Source: Candidatus Hydrogenedentota bacterium
GTDB taxonomy: Bacteria; Hydrogenedentota; Hydrogenedentia; Hydrogenedentales; CAITNO01
Direction of reading: 5' to 3'
Assembly (NCBI GenBank): GCA_029554925.1
Contig: JAKPUV010000298.1
Span: 1 to 5,672, forward strand
DNA length: 5,672 nt
The notes under the pieces were generated by a model. It was not told the DNA's origin and made no database searches. It saw nothing but the letters and a program-made list of their open reading frames with translations. The position numbers and the translations under genes were made by a program. Shown here one piece after another: positions 5,398-5,672 of the stretch (the first letter of the stretch is position 1; each line of letters opens with the position of its first letter).

Positions 5398-5625
5398 CGG
5401 AGGCTCCTGCATATCCTGTGCATTTGCAACGAGTTGAGGGGGGAGAGGGGTCCGCGCAGAGTGGGCCGACACGGCGCGCTCGCGCGTCCCGCACGCATGC
5501 GAAACCTTCCCTGAGGTAGGATGCCCTGCGGGAACGTACCGGCATGAAGGACGGCGCGGTGAAGACGGGGGATGCATCCGCCCCGTGCATTGCGCCGCGC
5601 GCCTTCCGCGGAGTATTGTTCTGGC
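5398..5625. other. Stretch with no supported gene
   Basis: I see no RNA gene, no convincing promoter and no frame with both a good start site and protein-like composition here. Small frames exist on both strands, for example ATG at 5544 giving 36 codons with a poor ribosome site, and are probably fortuitous. A purine run at 5436-5450 (GAGGGGGGAGAGGGG) is the only local oddity. Confidence 0.5.
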
Positions 5626-5672
5626 ATGGGATGGACACCGCCGAAGCCTTTTGAGTGGAACCACTGCGGCAC
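5626..5672 (+). CDS. Possible first codons of a gene running off the window
   Basis: ATG at 5626 is preceded by GGAG with a rather long 12-base spacer and opens a frame reading MGWTPPKPFEWNHCG to the window edge. The composition (Trp, Phe, Lys, Asn) differs from the Arg/Pro/Ala-rich noise of shadow frames, which hints at real coding. Only 15 codons are visible, so no function can be given. Confidence 0.22.
   Translation, partial: MGWTPPKPFEWNHCG

Noticed and set aside
4666..5514. 282-codon plus-strand frame across the micro-ORF region
   Set aside because: It starts within the terminator tail, has no ribosome site, is Arg/Pro-rich, and runs through the promoter and leader of the minus-strand unit.
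5398..5540. Possible structured RNA (SRP, RNase P, 6S or tmRNA) in the gene-free stretch
   Set aside because: None of the conserved cores of these RNAs could be found on either strand, and there is no tRNA-like cloverleaf or CCA-ending arm.
5544..5654. 36-codon plus-strand frame starting at ATG 5544
   Set aside because: Only a weak GGGAA lies upstream, there is no promoter, and the composition is unremarkable. It overlaps the better candidate start at 5626.

Overview
The window is a G+C-rich bacterial fragment, around 70% by eye. High third-position G+C leaves long spurious open frames opposite every real gene. Nothing in it is phage-, plasmid- or transposon-like. The mix of a ComB-type phosphatase, a RACo-type corrinoid-protein activator and a large secreted beta-propeller protein of unknown role would fit an uncultivated, environmental, anaerobe-related lineage such as the Planctomycetota/Lentisphaerota/Hydrogenedentota groups. 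That placement is an inference at low confidence; no rRNA or marker gene is present.

Layout. Positions 1-648 (+) hold the 3' part of a 2-phosphosulfolactate phosphatase (ComB family) gene; its start lies outside the window. Six bases after its stop, and convergent with it, is a complete gene on the minus strand (655-2517) for a 2Fe-2S ferredoxin/ASKHA ATPase protein of the RACo family, which reductively reactivates corrinoid methyltransferase proteins. Its start is best placed at a TTG with a good ribosome binding site and an almost ideal sigma70-type promoter (TTGAAC, 17 bases, TATAGT). A compact divergent region (about 2563-2674) also holds a weaker candidate plus-strand promoter and a perfect 10-bp GC hairpin. 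It leads into a 642-residue exported beta-propeller protein (2675-4603, +), which ends at a strong terminator that looks bidirectional.

The minus-strand unit reading toward that terminator from the other side is the most unusual part. It has a good extended -10 promoter (5139-5167), a hairpin at the predicted RNA 5' end, and then two tiny hydrophobic proteins of 38 and 42 residues (5018-4902 and 4822-4694), each with a clear Shine-Dalgarno site. Neither contains any Lys or Arg, and they share the spacing F-x2-E-x-V-[IL]-G-x3-G, so they look like diverged tandem paralogues. I do not recognise the family.

The remaining 500 bases (5168-5672) hold inverted repeats, one doubtful 40-codon minus-strand frame with a good ribosome binding site, a perfect 18-bp palindrome, and possibly the first codons of a plus-strand gene running off the end.

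How the genes relate. Only the two micro-ORFs look like an operon. ComB and the RACo-like protein are both connected in principle to methyl-transfer or sulfonate metabolism (coenzyme M chemistry, corrinoid activation), but they are on opposite strands and the link is speculative.
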